Below, in pieces: positions 7,381-16,017 of a stretch of 64,000 nt of DNA (the stretch's first letter is position 1; each line of letters begins with the position of its first letter). Below the pieces are notes generated by a model. That model worked only from the letters and a program-made list of their open reading frames with translations, did no database searches and was not told the origin of the DNA. The DNA comes from Solwaraspora sp. WMMA2056. GTDB taxonomy: Bacteria > Actinomycetota > Actinomycetes > Mycobacteriales > Micromonosporaceae. The translations under genes and the position numbers were made by a program. The DNA lies in NCBI RefSeq assembly GCF_030345095.1, contig NZ_CP128360.1, positions 62,001-126,000 of the forward strand, read 5' to 3'.

Positions 7381-8759
7381 TGGAATGGATACTGCTGGGT
7401 GTCGCGGTGCTGCTGATCGCCGCCAACGCCCTCTTCGTGGCCGCTGAGTTCGCGTTCGTCACGGTCGACCGGGCAACCGTGGAGCGGCAGGCCGCCGCCG
7501 GTGACCGGCGCTCCGCCAGCCTGCTACGCGGCCTGCGAACCCTGTCGACCCAGCTCTCCGGGGCGCAGCTCGGCATCACCGTGACCAGCCTGGTCGTCGG
7601 CTTCCTGGCCGAGCCGTCACTGGCCACCGTGCTGCGCGGCCCGCTCGGGCTGACCGGCCTGCCCGACGCCGCCACCACCGCGATCTCGCTGACCCTGGCG
7701 CTGATCCTGGCCACCTGCTTCCAGATGATCTTCGGCGAGCTGGTGCCGAAGAACTGGGCCATCGCCGAACCGCTGCGGGTCGGCCGGGTCGTCGCCGGAG
7801 CCCAGCGCGGCTTCACCACCGCCGCCGGCCCGCTGATCCGCTTCCTCAACGGTACGGCGAACCGGATCCTGCGCGCGTTCGGCATCGAACCCACCGAGGA
7901 GCTGGCTTCCGCCCGTACCCCTCAGGAGCTGGCGTCACTGGTCAGCCGCTCCGGCGCGGAAGGCACCCTGGACGCGGAGACCGCCGAGCTGGTCTCCCGG
8001 TCGATCGATTTCGGCGAGCGGACCGCCGCCGACGTGATGACCCCGCGACCGCGGGTACGGTTCGTCGCCGCCGACGCGCCCGTCGCCGAGGTGCTGCGGC
8101 TGGCCGCCGCGACCGGCCACGCCCGGTTCCCGGTCACCGGGGACGGGGTCGACGAGGTGCTCGGCGCGGTGCACTTCAAACATGCGCTCGCCGTACCGGC
8201 CGGCGAACGCGACGGCCGACCGGTCCGCTCGGTCATGGTCGAGCTGCCCGAGGTGCCGGAGACCGCCGAGCTCGATCCGCTGCTCGCCACGCTGCGCGGC
8301 CGCGGGCTGCAGATGGCGGTGGTGGTCGACGAGTACGGTGGCACCGCCGGCATCGTCACCCTGGAGGACCTCGTCGAGGAGATCGTCGGCGAGATCGCCG
8401 ACGAACAGGACCGCCCGACCGGCCGGCATCTGCAGGCCGCCGACGGCTCGTGGCAGCTCTCCGGGCTGCTGCGGCCCGACGAGGCGGCCCGGCTGACCGG
8501 GCTCGACCTGCCGGAGGGCCGGATCTCCGACACCCTCGGTGGTGTGATCATCGAAGAACTCGGCCGGCTCCCCCGGGTCGGTGACACCGTCATGGTGGTC
8601 GCCGACGACCGGGAGCACCCGGACAGCGACGGACTGCCGACGGCCGTACCGGTGGATCTGACCGTGACCAGGGTCGACGGCCGCCGGGTCGACCGGCTGC
8701 TGCTGCTACGCCGCGCGAACGGACACTCCGCCGGCCACTCGAACGGAAACGGATCATGA
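7380..8759 (+). CDS. CNNM/CorC-family membrane protein with CBS pair
   Basis: This 459-residue protein has an N-terminal DUF21/CNNM transmembrane domain (about 1-190, four hydrophobic segments, [14 protein letters not shown] signature). A CBS pair follows (about 210-340, [26 protein letters not shown]), then a CorC_HlyC domain (about 355-440). The family is linked to magnesium or other divalent-cation export, regulated by nucleotide binding at the CBS pair. The ATG at 7380 overlaps the stop of a 22-codon leader ORF, and its own stop overlaps the next paralogue (ATGA). It is usually labelled hemolysin family, which is misleading. Confidence 0.93.
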   Translation: MEWILLGVAVLLIAANALFVAAEFAFVTVDRATVERQAAAGDRRSASLLRGLRTLSTQLSGAQLGITVTSLVVGFLAEPSLATVLRGPLGLTGLPDAATTAISLTLALILATCFQMIFGELVPKNWAIAEPLRVGRVVAGAQRGFTTAAGPLIRFLNGTANRILRAFGIEPTEELASARTPQELASLVSRSGAEGTLDAETAELVSRSIDFGERTAADVMTPRPRVRFVAADAPVAEVLRLAAATGHARFPVTGDGVDEVLGAVHFKHALAVPAGERDGRPVRSVMVELPEVPETAELDPLLATLRGRGLQMAVVVDEYGGTAGIVTLEDLVEEIVGEIADEQDRPTGRHLQAADGSWQLSGLLRPDEAARLTGLDLPEGRISDTLGGVIIEELGRLPRVGDTVMVVADDREHPDSDGLPTAVPVDLTVTRVDGRRVDRLLLLRRANGHSAGHSNGNGS

Positions 8760-9802
8760 GCGACGGCGTAGCGATCCTCGTCGGCGTACTGCTGCTCGCC
8801 GGCAACGCCTTCTTCGTCGGCGCCGAGTTCGCGTTGATCTCCGCCCGCCGGACGCAGATCGAACCACGGGCCGCGGCCGGCTCCCGGCTGGCCCGGGTCA
8901 CCCTGCGGGCGATGGAGAACGTGTCGTTGATGATGGCTGGCGCCCAGCTCGGCATCACCGTCTGTTCCCTCGGGCTCGGTGCCATCGGCGAGCCGGCGGT
9001 GGCGCACCTGATGGAGCCGGGGTTCGCCGCGCTCGGGGTGCCGGAGGCGCTGGTGCATCCGATCGCGTTCGCCATCGCGTTGGCGATCGTGGTCTTCCTG
9101 CACATGGTGATCGGCGAGATGGTGCCGAAGAACATCGCCCTCGCCGGCCCGGAGCGCTCCGCCCTGGTCCTGGGCCCGGTGCTGTACGGCGTCGTCACCG
9201 TGTTGCGGCCGCTGATCTGGCTGCTCAACCAGGTCGCGAACATCGTGCTGCGGCTGCTGCGGGTGCAGCCCAAGGACGAGGTGACCTCCGCGTTCACCCG
9301 GGAGGAGGTCTCCGGGTTCATCGCCCAGTCCCGCCGTGAGGGCCTGATCGACGAGCACGAGCACCGACTGCTGACCGGGGCACTGGCGTTCAGCGACCAG
9401 CCGACGGCGCGAGTGGCGATCCCGCTGGAGTCTCTGGTCACGGTGGCGGCCGCCAGCACCCCGGTCGAGCTGGAGCAGCGGTGTGCCGACACGGGCTACT
9501 CCCGGTTCCCCGTCCTGGACGGCAACGCGGAGGTGACCGGGTACCTGCACGTCAAGGACGTCCTCGGGGCGCCGGCAGCCGACCGGGACCAACCGGTCGA
9601 CGCCCACCTGATCCGGCCGCTGGTCACTGTCCGGGGCACCCAGCCGATGCGGGACACCCTCACCGTCATGCAGCAGCAGGGCGCACACCTGGCCCGGGTG
9701 GTGGACACCGACGGCCGGTTGACCGGGCTGGCCGCGCTGGAGGACGTCATCGAGGAGCTGGTCGGCGAGGTCCGCGACGCCGCGCAGGCCGCCAGCCGCT
9801 GA
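8756..9802 (+). CDS. Second CNNM/CBS membrane protein lacking the CorC domain
   Basis: This 348-residue paralogue of the upstream gene has a CNNM membrane domain (about 1-190, with [18 protein letters not shown]) and a CBS pair (about 205-340). It stops where the first protein continues into the CorC_HlyC domain. Tandem pairs of one full-length and one short CNNM protein are common in actinomycetes and suggest a heteromeric transporter. The start overlaps the upstream stop by 4 bases (ATGA), so the pair should be made together. A 42-bp palindrome follows 36 bases downstream. Confidence 0.92.
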   Translation: MSDGVAILVGVLLLAGNAFFVGAEFALISARRTQIEPRAAAGSRLARVTLRAMENVSLMMAGAQLGITVCSLGLGAIGEPAVAHLMEPGFAALGVPEALVHPIAFAIALAIVVFLHMVIGEMVPKNIALAGPERSALVLGPVLYGVVTVLRPLIWLLNQVANIVLRLLRVQPKDEVTSAFTREEVSGFIAQSRREGLIDEHEHRLLTGALAFSDQPTARVAIPLESLVTVAAASTPVELEQRCADTGYSRFPVLDGNAEVTGYLHVKDVLGAPAADRDQPVDAHLIRPLVTVRGTQPMRDTLTVMQQQGAHLARVVDTDGRLTGLAALEDVIEELVGEVRDAAQAASR

Positions 9803-9838
9803 CGGCTGGCTGGCTCTGGACGCACTGTCGCCAACCAC

Positions 9839-9880
9839 CGGTATTCCTGTGAGGAATAATTATTCCTCACAGGAATACCG
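9839..9880. repeat. 42-bp perfect palindrome, family B, copy 1
   Basis: CGGTATTCCTGTGAGGAATA is followed directly by its exact reverse complement with no loop. It lies between the convergent corC-like and EI24 genes, where it could terminate both. A related, less perfect copy lies at 29519-29560. The AT content is far above that of its surroundings. Confidence 0.85.
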
Positions 9881-9918
9881 TCGAACGCGGATACCTTTCA
9901 GGCCGGCCGGGCGGCGCG

Positions 9919-10707
9919 TCACTCAGGGTCGGTGGTCGGCCCGCCCGCAGGCAACGGCCCGCTGGTCGGCTGGCCGAGCGACTGGCGGGCGAGCAGGGTC
10001 GCGCCGGCCACCGCCGCCGGCATGATCAGCACCGCGCCGAACGGGATCAGGCAGCAGCAGAAGACCGCCGCCCCGAACCCGATCGCCCTGGGCCGGTTGC
10101 CCCGCAGCGCGGCCCGCCGGTCCGGCAGCCGCAGGCCACGGCGGTAGAAGGCGGAGCCGACCAGCTCCAGGGCGAGCCGCCAGCCGCCGAAGAGGGCAGC
10201 CAACACCGGCACCACGGTCTGCCCGACGATCGGGATGAACCCGAGGACGAACAGTGGGACACCGATGATGATGCCGAACGCGATCAGCCGGGACGAGTCG
10301 AGCAGGCTGTGCCACAGCGACCGCCACCACGGCACGTCGACCGCGTTCGGCACGCCGCCGTGGTGCTCCTCCACCCACTCGGAGATCTTCTCGTAGAACG
10401 GATCCCCGATCAGCAGGGTGACGGCGGTGAAGGTGAGCACCCCGACCAGGCCACCGAGGGCCAGCAGGGCGATGGCGACGGTGCCGCGTACGGCGTCCTG
10501 CAGGCCCGTCGACCAGCTGTCGGCGAACGGGGTGAGCCAGTCGGCGAGGTCGACGACGATGCTGACCCAGCCGATGAAGGCGGCCACGAAGAGCACCCCG
10601 GAGATGACCGCCGGGATCAGCCCGAGCAGCACCATCTTCGGGTTGCGGGCGTAGGTGCCGAATCCGCGCAGGAACAGCCGCACGCCGTCGATGAACGAGC
10701 GGACCAT
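9919..10707 (-). CDS. EI24-domain (CysZ-like) membrane protein
   Basis: This 262-residue integral membrane protein opens with MVRSFIDGVRLFLRGF and contains the EI24/DUF540 pattern: GDPFYEKISEWVEEHHGG, then LGFIPIVGQTVVPVLAALFGGW, and a C-terminal hydrophobic pair with a CCC cluster (AAVFCCCLIPFGAVLIMPAA). About six membrane segments are visible. Bacterial relatives include CysZ, a sulfate permease, but most actinomycete members are uncharacterised and no sulfur genes are adjacent here. The ATG at 10707 has AAGGCGG close upstream. It is divergent from the monooxygenase/MFS pair. Confidence 0.88.
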   Translation of the reverse strand: MVRSFIDGVRLFLRGFGTYARNPKMVLLGLIPAVISGVLFVAAFIGWVSIVVDLADWLTPFADSWSTGLQDAVRGTVAIALLALGGLVGVLTFTAVTLLIGDPFYEKISEWVEEHHGGVPNAVDVPWWRSLWHSLLDSSRLIAFGIIIGVPLFVLGFIPIVGQTVVPVLAALFGGWRLALELVGSAFYRRGLRLPDRRAALRGNRPRAIGFGAAVFCCCLIPFGAVLIMPAAVAGATLLARQSLGQPTSGPLPAGGPTTDPE

Positions 10708-10761
10708 GCCGCCTTGTCCTGCCACGAGGCGAGAGCCTAGTACCTGAGGACCAGTCCGGCG

Positions 10762-10825
10762 TGATTCGATAAGTGTCGAACTTGACTGTCGTCGAATCAG
10801 CCGGCATCGTAGGACTGGTTCGACA
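10762..10825 (+). promoter_or_regulatory. Two nested inverted repeats before the monooxygenase/MFS operon
   Basis: TGATTCGA (10762-10769) is exactly repeated in inverse as TCGAATCA (10792-10799), and TGTCGAAC (10774-10781) as GTTCGACA (10818-10825). Both repeats share a TCGAA core. The arrangement suggests a dimeric repressor, possibly ArsR- or TetR-type, controlling the operon at 10865. Confidence 0.5.
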
Positions 10826-10864
10826 ACCATCAAGACAACACGTCAGCCCGCCACGGAGGGGTCC

Positions 10865-12181
10865 ATGAACAACGAGGAGTTGCCGGTCGTCGTCATCGGC
10901 GCCGGGCCGGTCGGCCTGGCCGCCGCCGCCCACCTGCACGAACGCCAACTGCCGTTGCTGGTGCTCGAAGCCGGCAGCCGGGCCGGCGCGGCGGTCGACC
11001 AGTGGGGCCACGTCCGACTCTTCTCCCCGTGGCGCTACGACATCGACGCCGCCGCCCGCCGGCTGCTCGACGCCGCCGGCTGGGCCGCCCCGGACCCCGA
11101 CCACCTGCCGACCGGCACCGAACTCGTCGGCGACTACCTCGAACCGCTGGCCAAGCTGCCCGCACTGGCCGAGCGCATCCGGTACGACGCGCGGGTGGTC
11201 GCGCTGGGCCGCGCCGGCGTCGACCGGGTCCGCACCGCCGGCCGGCAGCAGGCACCGTTCGTGGTCCGGCTCGCCGACGGTACGGAGATCCGCGCCAGCG
11301 CCGTCATCGACGCCAGCGGCACCTGGGGTACGCCCAACGTGCTCGGCGCCAACGGGCTGCCCGCCCACGGCGAGCAGCAGGCCGCCCACCTGATCAGCGG
11401 CGCACTGCCGGACGTGCTCGGTGCCGACCGGGCCACGTACGCCGGCCGCCGCACCGTCGTCGTCGGATCCGGCCACTCCGCCGCCAACACCCTGCTGGCC
11501 CTCGCCGAACTCGCCGACCAGGAGCCCGGCACCCGGATCACCTGGGCCACCCGGGGTGCCAGCATCGACCGGGCCCTCGGCGGCGGGGACGCCGACGCGC
11601 TGCCCGGCCGTGGTGAGCTCGGCACCGGGCTGCGACTGCTGGTCGACTCCGGTCGGGTCGAGCTGGTCACCGGCTTCGCCGTACACAGTGTCCGGACCTT
11701 GCCGGACGACGGCGGCGTCGAGCTGGTCGCCACCGACGGACGGACGTCGACCGCCGACCGGGTCGTCAGCGCCACCGGCTTCCGCCCCGATCACCGGATC
11801 GCCGACGAGCTGCGCCTCGACCTGGACCCGGCACTCGGCTGCACCCGGATGCTGGCCCCGCTGATCGACCCGAACGAGCACTCCTGCGGCACCGTCCGCC
11901 CGCACGGGGTGGACGAGCTCAGCCAGCCGGAGCCGGGCTACTACCTGGTCGGGATGAAGAGCTACGGGCGCGCGCCGACGTTCCTGCTGGCCACCGGCTA
12001 CGAACAGGTCCGGTCGATCGCGGCGGCGCTGGCCGGCGACTGGACCGCCGCCCGCGACGTCCAGCTCGACCTGCCGGAGACCGGGGTCTGCTCGGTGACG
12101 CAGGCCTACCCGGTGTCGCCGGCTGACGCCGAAGCCGACGCTGGGCAGGGCGCGGCCGGTTCCGGTGGTTGCTGCGGTTGA
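10865..12181 (+). CDS. FAD/NAD(P)-binding monooxygenase (ArsO-like)
   Basis: This 438-residue flavoprotein has an N-terminal FAD dinucleotide fold (VVVIGAGPVGLAAA, residues about 8-21) and a second nucleotide fold for NAD(P) (VVVGSGHSAAN, about 200-210). The late ATGFRPDHRI motif is typical of flavin-containing monooxygenases. The C terminus ends in GSGGCCG, a vicinal Cys pair. Relatives called ArsO occur in arsenic-resistance clusters beside MFS exporters, which matches the neighbour here, but the link to arsenic is inference. The ATG at 10865 has GGAGGGG just upstream. The downstream MFS gene overlaps it by 17 bases. Confidence 0.85.
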   Translation: MNNEELPVVVIGAGPVGLAAAAHLHERQLPLLVLEAGSRAGAAVDQWGHVRLFSPWRYDIDAAARRLLDAAGWAAPDPDHLPTGTELVGDYLEPLAKLPALAERIRYDARVVALGRAGVDRVRTAGRQQAPFVVRLADGTEIRASAVIDASGTWGTPNVLGANGLPAHGEQQAAHLISGALPDVLGADRATYAGRRTVVVGSGHSAANTLLALAELADQEPGTRITWATRGASIDRALGGGDADALPGRGELGTGLRLLVDSGRVELVTGFAVHSVRTLPDDGGVELVATDGRTSTADRVVSATGFRPDHRIADELRLDLDPALGCTRMLAPLIDPNEHSCGTVRPHGVDELSQPEPGYYLVGMKSYGRAPTFLLATGYEQVRSIAAALAGDWTAARDVQLDLPETGVCSVTQAYPVSPADAEADAGQGAAGSGGCCG

Positions 12182-13430
12182 CCACCGTCGGGCCTGGTGG
12201 ATCGTGGCGGCGCTGGCGGTCACCCAGACCGTCGGCTACGGCGCGCTGTACTACTCGTTCCCGGTCTTCCTGCCGGCGGTCGCCGCCGACCTGGCGGTGA
12301 GCCCGACCCAGGCGACCGGCGCCTTCACCGCGTCGGTGCTGGCCGGCGCGGCGCTCGCGGTGCCGGTCGGGCGCTGGCTCGACCGGTACGGTGGCCGCGC
12401 CTCGATGACCGTCGGCTCGATCGCCGGCACCCTGGCACTGGTCGGCTTCTCCCGGATCGACACGCTGGCCGAACTCTATCTGATGTGGACGGCGATCGGG
12501 GCGGTCGGCGCGCTGGTGCTCTACGAGTCGGCGTTCGCCGTGGTGGTCAGCTGGTTCGACGCCGCCCGCCGACCCACCGCGCTCCTGGCGGTGACCCTGG
12601 TCGCCGGTTTCGCCAGCACGATCTTCCTGCCGCTGACCGGGCTGCTCGTCGACCGGTACGGCTGGCGGGTCACCGCTCTGGTCCTGGCCGCCGTACACGG
12701 CTGTCTCACCGTACCGCTGCATGCGGTGGTGATCCGCCGACCACCGGGACGGGCGGTCGCACCTCGCGGGTCCGGACGTGGCCGGCGTGGCCCGCGCGCC
12801 GACCGCCGGTCGGATCCCGGCCGGGCCGCGCTCGGGCGCGCTGTGCGTGACCACCGGTTCTGGCTGCTGGCCACCGCCTTCGTGGCGCACGCCGCCGGGC
12901 TGGTCACCGTCACCATCCACCTGGTGAGCTTCCTGCAGTACGCCGGACACGACGCCACGTTCGCGGCGACGGTCGTCGGCGGGCTCGGCGTGCTGTCGGT
13001 CGCCGGGCGGATCATCATGACGGTGCTGCAGCGGTGGCAGACCCCGACGCTGGTCATCGCCGGAGTGTTCGGGGTGCAGGCGGTGGCCGCCGGGGCGCTG
13101 CCGGCGGTGGCCGGCGGGACCGTCGGTGCGGTCGCCGGGATCGTCTGCTTCGGCCTCGGATTCGGGGTGGCCACGCTCGCCCGACCGACGCTGCTCAGCC
13201 AACTCTTCGGCGCCTCCGGTTTCGCGACCATCTCGGCGGTGCTGGTCGTGCCGGTGACACTGGTGACCGCGCTCGCCCCGCTCGGCGCGGCGGTACTGCA
13301 GCAGGTCACCGGCAGTTGGACGGTGGTGTGGGCCGCCGTCGCGGGGTGCTGCGTGGTCGCCGCGACGGCGGTGGCCGCCGTCGGCCGGAAGTCACCGGAC
13401 CCGGCTACGGGGCGTTCAGGAAGTCGCTGA
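12165..13430 (+). CDS. MFS transporter, 12 membrane segments
   Basis: This protein of about 421 residues has two six-helix halves joined by a basic loop (about 195-225, RGSGRGRRGPRADRRS). The MFS signature is visible as GRWLDRYGGRASM between helices 2 and 3. The likely role is efflux of a small compound made or modified by the overlapping upstream flavin monooxygenase; export of an organic or inorganic arsenic species is one possibility. The GTG at 12165 lies inside the end of the monooxygenase gene and has no strong binding site, so it probably depends on coupling. It overlaps the convergent hydrolase gene by 26 bases. Confidence 0.85.
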   Translation: MVAAVDHRRAWWIVAALAVTQTVGYGALYYSFPVFLPAVAADLAVSPTQATGAFTASVLAGAALAVPVGRWLDRYGGRASMTVGSIAGTLALVGFSRIDTLAELYLMWTAIGAVGALVLYESAFAVVVSWFDAARRPTALLAVTLVAGFASTIFLPLTGLLVDRYGWRVTALVLAAVHGCLTVPLHAVVIRRPPGRAVAPRGSGRGRRGPRADRRSDPGRAALGRAVRDHRFWLLATAFVAHAAGLVTVTIHLVSFLQYAGHDATFAATVVGGLGVLSVAGRIIMTVLQRWQTPTLVIAGVFGVQAVAAGALPAVAGGTVGAVAGIVCFGLGFGVATLARPTLLSQLFGASGFATISAVLVVPVTLVTALAPLGAAVLQQVTGSWTVVWAAVAGCCVVAATAVAAVGRKSPDPATGRSGSR

Positions 13431-14295
13431 CCCGCTGCCTCAGGTCGGTCCGGTGGTTCCAGAGCACACCGGGGCGGTCGTAGACGTGCAGGGTCGCCTC
13501 CGGCAGCGCAGCGACGTACCGCTCGGCGATCTCGACCGGGTGCAGGTCGTCGCCGACGCAGCCGATCACCAGGACCCGGGCGGTGACCGCTGCCAGCGCG
13601 GCCGGGTCGGGCACCGGCACCGCCGTGGCCAGATCCACCAGCTCGGTGGCGAGGCCGTCGCGCAGCAACTGGTCGATCCGGGTACGCAGGTACGCCCAGG
13701 CGCCCGGGGTGTTACGCACCTGCACCGGCGTCTCGGCGGCGATCACCTCGGCGACTCCGGACACGTCACCGTCGTTGACGGCGGTGACCAGTTCGGCGAA
13801 CCGGTGCCGGGCCGCGACCGGCCGGGCGGTGTCCAGCACGGCCGGCAGGAACAGCACGACCCGGTCGAACCGTTGCGGGCTGTCGACGAGCAGCCGGGCC
13901 AGCGCACCTGCGCCGAGGCTCATCCCGACGGCCCGGCTGGCGCCAGACAGGTCCGCCACCGCCCGCAGGTCGCGGGCCAGGTCCGGGTAGTCCCACGGGC
14001 CGGTCGGCGCGGCCGACCGGCCGTGCCCCCGGAACTGGAAGAAGACCTTGCGGCCGGCCACCCCGCTGCCCAGCGGTCGGGTGGTGGCGATGCCGTGCGC
14101 GAGGCCGTGCGCGAACACGGTCGTCGGCTCGCCGGCCCCGGTGATCAGCTGTTCCAGCGCCACGCCGTGCGCGGTGGCGACGATGTCGGTCTCCGGCTCC
14201 GGCAGCGCCGGTCGGCCGGTGCGGGGGCCGGACGGTCCAGGTCCGTACGTGCGCGGGCCGCCGTCAGGTGGCGGCGGCCAACGGAAATCTCTCAC
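13405..14295 (-). CDS. Alpha/beta hydrolase
   Basis: This 296-residue protein has a Pro/Gly-rich first 35 residues and then an alpha/beta hydrolase fold. FAHGLAHG forms the oxyanion region, GMSLGAGAL is the nucleophile elbow (GxSxG), and VLVIGCVGDDLHPVE probably carries the acid residue. The usual catalytic His position near the end falls in GVLWNHRTDL. The substrate is unknown. The GTG start overlaps the stop of the DUF2516 gene by 4 bases, making it the last gene of the XRE-HBHA-DUF2516 group on this strand. Its end overlaps the convergent MFS gene. Confidence 0.85.
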   Translation of the reverse strand: MRDFRWPPPPDGGPRTYGPGPSGPRTGRPALPEPETDIVATAHGVALEQLITGAGEPTTVFAHGLAHGIATTRPLGSGVAGRKVFFQFRGHGRSAAPTGPWDYPDLARDLRAVADLSGASRAVGMSLGAGALARLLVDSPQRFDRVVLFLPAVLDTARPVAARHRFAELVTAVNDGDVSGVAEVIAAETPVQVRNTPGAWAYLRTRIDQLLRDGLATELVDLATAVPVPDPAALAAVTARVLVIGCVGDDLHPVEIAERYVAALPEATLHVYDRPGVLWNHRTDLRQRVSDFLNAP

Positions 14296-14600
14296 CAGGA
14301 CCCTCTGCCGTCGGAGATGTCCCGCAGCCCGACCCGTACGTCGAGCAGGTAGACCAGTCCGGCGGCGATCCCGATCAGCCCGAAGAGGCTGACCTGGAAC
14401 AGCAGGGTGAGCAGCAGGCAGATGCCGAGAATGGCCAGCCACGCACCCTTGGGCAGGGTGCCGATCGCCGGGAACGCCTCGCCCTTCTGCGTGACGCAGT
14501 GCACCAGGGCGACACCCTGGACCACCAGTGCGAACACGAACAGCGCCAGGTCGAGGATGTACCGAACGTCGGCATAGAACAGCGGCGCGGCAGAGTTCAT
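14292..14600 (-). CDS. DUF2516 family membrane protein
   Basis: This 102-residue protein has three or four hydrophobic segments (ILDLALFVFALVVQGVALV, GAWLAILGICLLLTLLF, VSLFGLIGIAAGLVYLLDV) and matches the actinobacterial DUF2516 family. In mycobacteria a protein of this type follows hbhA (Rv0476), the same order seen here, so a cell-envelope role is plausible but unproven. The ATG at 14600 was preferred over a TTG two codons upstream. It lies beyond the HBHA terminator hairpin, so it may have its own promoter. It overlaps the hydrolase start (GTGA). Confidence 0.88.
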   Translation of the reverse strand: MNSAAPLFYADVRYILDLALFVFALVVQGVALVHCVTQKGEAFPAIGTLPKGAWLAILGICLLLTLLFQVSLFGLIGIAAGLVYLLDVRVGLRDISDGRGSW

Positions 14601-14617
14601 GAGCAAAGCTTATGCCG

Positions 14618-14654
14618 CGCGCCCCGGACGCGTGCCACCTGCGTCCGGGGCGCG
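14618..14654 (-). terminator. Terminator after the HBHA-like gene
   Basis: A 14-bp perfect stem (14618-14631 with 14641-14654, core GCCCCGGACGC) with a 9-base loop lies 13 bases beyond the HBHA stop and just before the DUF2516 start. Confidence 0.75.
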
Positions 14655-14666
14655 GACGAACTCGAA

Positions 14667-15290
14667 CTACTTGGTCGAGGGCCGGGTCCGCTTGGTCGGC
14701 TTCGACCCGTTGATCTTCGCCGGGGCCTCGGCCGCCGCCGGCGTGGTCTCGGTGGCGGTCGGCGCGGTGGCCTGCGGGGCCTCGGTGGCCGCTGGAGCCT
14801 CGGTGGCTGTCGCGACCGTCGCCGGGGTCGGCTCCGGTTGGGTCTGCGTGGTCGCGGTCACCTGGGCCGGGGCCTCGGTGGCTTCCATGTCGGCGGTGAC
14901 GGTGTCGGCGGCCCGCACGACACCGGTGCCGACGACCCGCTCGCCGTGGGCGACCAGGGTGCCGTAGATCGCCATCGCCCGCTGGCTCGCGGCCTGCGCA
15001 CCGGCGAGAACGGCGTCCCGGTTGCGCAGCGCCAGCGCCCGCAGCCGGTCCAGGTCGGCGCCGTTGTTGGCCCGCTCACGCAGCTCGGCGGTGCTCTGCA
15101 CAGCCTTGGTCCGCAGGTCGGCGGTGCTCTGCGCGGCCTTGGTCCGCAGGTCGGCGGTGGTGACGGTGGCCTTGCCGGTCAGCTCGGTGACGGCCGTCGG
15201 CAACTTACGCAGCTGCTGGTACGCCAGGTCACCGGCGCCGGCGACGGCGTACAGCGGGGCGGGGATCCGTTTGGTCTTCGGCTGGCTCAT
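14667..15290 (-). CDS. Heparin-binding hemagglutinin (HBHA)-like protein
   Basis: This 207-residue protein has a hydrophobic N-terminal patch (APLYAVAGAGDLAYQQL), a helical coiled-coil region with three tandem DLRTKAAQST-like repeats (about residues 46-75), and a C-terminal tail of Ala/Thr/Pro ending in Lys/Arg (PTKRTRPSTK). This is the plan of mycobacterial HBHA (Rv0475), a surface-linked adhesin that also affects lipid bodies. The Lys-rich tail here is much shorter than the mycobacterial heparin-binding tail, so heparin binding is doubtful. The ATG overlaps the stop of the upstream XRE gene (ATGA), the same gene order as Rv0474-Rv0475. Confidence 0.85.
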   Translation of the reverse strand: MSQPKTKRIPAPLYAVAGAGDLAYQQLRKLPTAVTELTGKATVTTADLRTKAAQSTADLRTKAVQSTAELRERANNGADLDRLRALALRNRDAVLAGAQAASQRAMAIYGTLVAHGERVVGTGVVRAADTVTADMEATEAPAQVTATTQTQPEPTPATVATATEAPAATEAPQATAPTATETTPAAAEAPAKINGSKPTKRTRPSTK

Positions 15291-15856
15291 GACTGCTCCT
15301 CCTTGGCTGCGGCGGCGGCCTGGTCGGTGGTCCCGGCGCGGGGCGTACGGCGCCGGGCGGTGGTCTTCTTCGGCGGATCCGCTGGCGGGGCCGCGGTGGG
15401 CGGGGCGGGCGCGGCACCGGCTTCGGTGACGGCCACGGACCGCAGCGCCTGGTCCTCGGCCTCGTCGGCGGCGGCGCTCGGCGCCGTGGTGTCGGTGTGC
15501 GTCTCGGCGTGCCGGGCGTTCTCCCGGCGGAAGGTCTCGTAGATCTGGCTCAGCGACTGCTTCTGCGCCATCGACAGGTCCGGGTCGGCCGCGATCGCGG
15601 CGAGCACTCCCTGGCCGTGGTTGTCGTCGAGCAGCCCGGCCCGCAGGTACATCACCGGGGTGGAGACCCGCAGCGCGCTGGCGAGCTGCTGCAGCACCTC
15701 GGCGCTGGGTTTACGCAGGCCACGCTCGACCTGGCTGAGGTACGGGTTGCTCACGCCGGCCTGCTCGGCGAGTTGGCGCAGCGAGATGCGGGCGTTGTGC
15801 CGCAGGTCGCGGATGAAGCCCCCGATGTCGCGAGGCAGGTCCTTGGGTGTGGCCAT
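15287..15856 (-). CDS. XRE-family regulator upstream of HBHA (Rv0474-like)
   Basis: This 189-residue protein has an N-terminal helix-turn-helix (about 8-68: ISLRQLAEQAGVSNPYLSQVE), a short helical middle and a disordered Ala/Pro/Thr tail ending in basic residues. The equivalent position in mycobacteria is Rv0474, upstream of hbhA. The ATG at 15856 is the natural domain start. Four abutting 10-bp repeats lie immediately upstream, which suggests autoregulation. The operon continues into the HBHA-like gene through a 4-base overlap. Confidence 0.9.
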   Translation of the reverse strand: MATPKDLPRDIGGFIRDLRHNARISLRQLAEQAGVSNPYLSQVERGLRKPSAEVLQQLASALRVSTPVMYLRAGLLDDNHGQGVLAAIAADPDLSMAQKQSLSQIYETFRRENARHAETHTDTTAPSAAADEAEDQALRSVAVTEAGAAPAPPTAAPPADPPKKTTARRRTPRAGTTDQAAAAAKEEQS

Positions 15857-15875
15857 GACTCGACGGTAGCCCGAG

Positions 15876-15915
15876 GTGCTTGCTTCTGCTAGCGAATGCT
15901 TGCGAAAGTTAGCGG
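15876..15915 (-). promoter_or_regulatory. Four abutting 10-bp repeats, candidate operator
   Basis: On the plus strand the repeats are GTGCTTGCTT, CTGCTAGCGA, ATGCTTGCGA and AAGTTAGCGG, at 15876, 15886, 15896 and 15906. The shared core is TGCTWGCGA in the first three, and the fourth keeps TAGCG. Ten-base phasing puts all half-sites on one face of the helix. They start 20 bases upstream of the XRE regulator start. Confidence 0.6.
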
Positions 15916-16017
15916 AGTCACCCGGCAGAGCACCCGCGACCCGGCTGAGCACCCGCAACGCGGTCACCCGAAACCCGGTCGCCCGCCCCCGACCGCCGGC
16001 GCTAGGCTCCCCGGACG

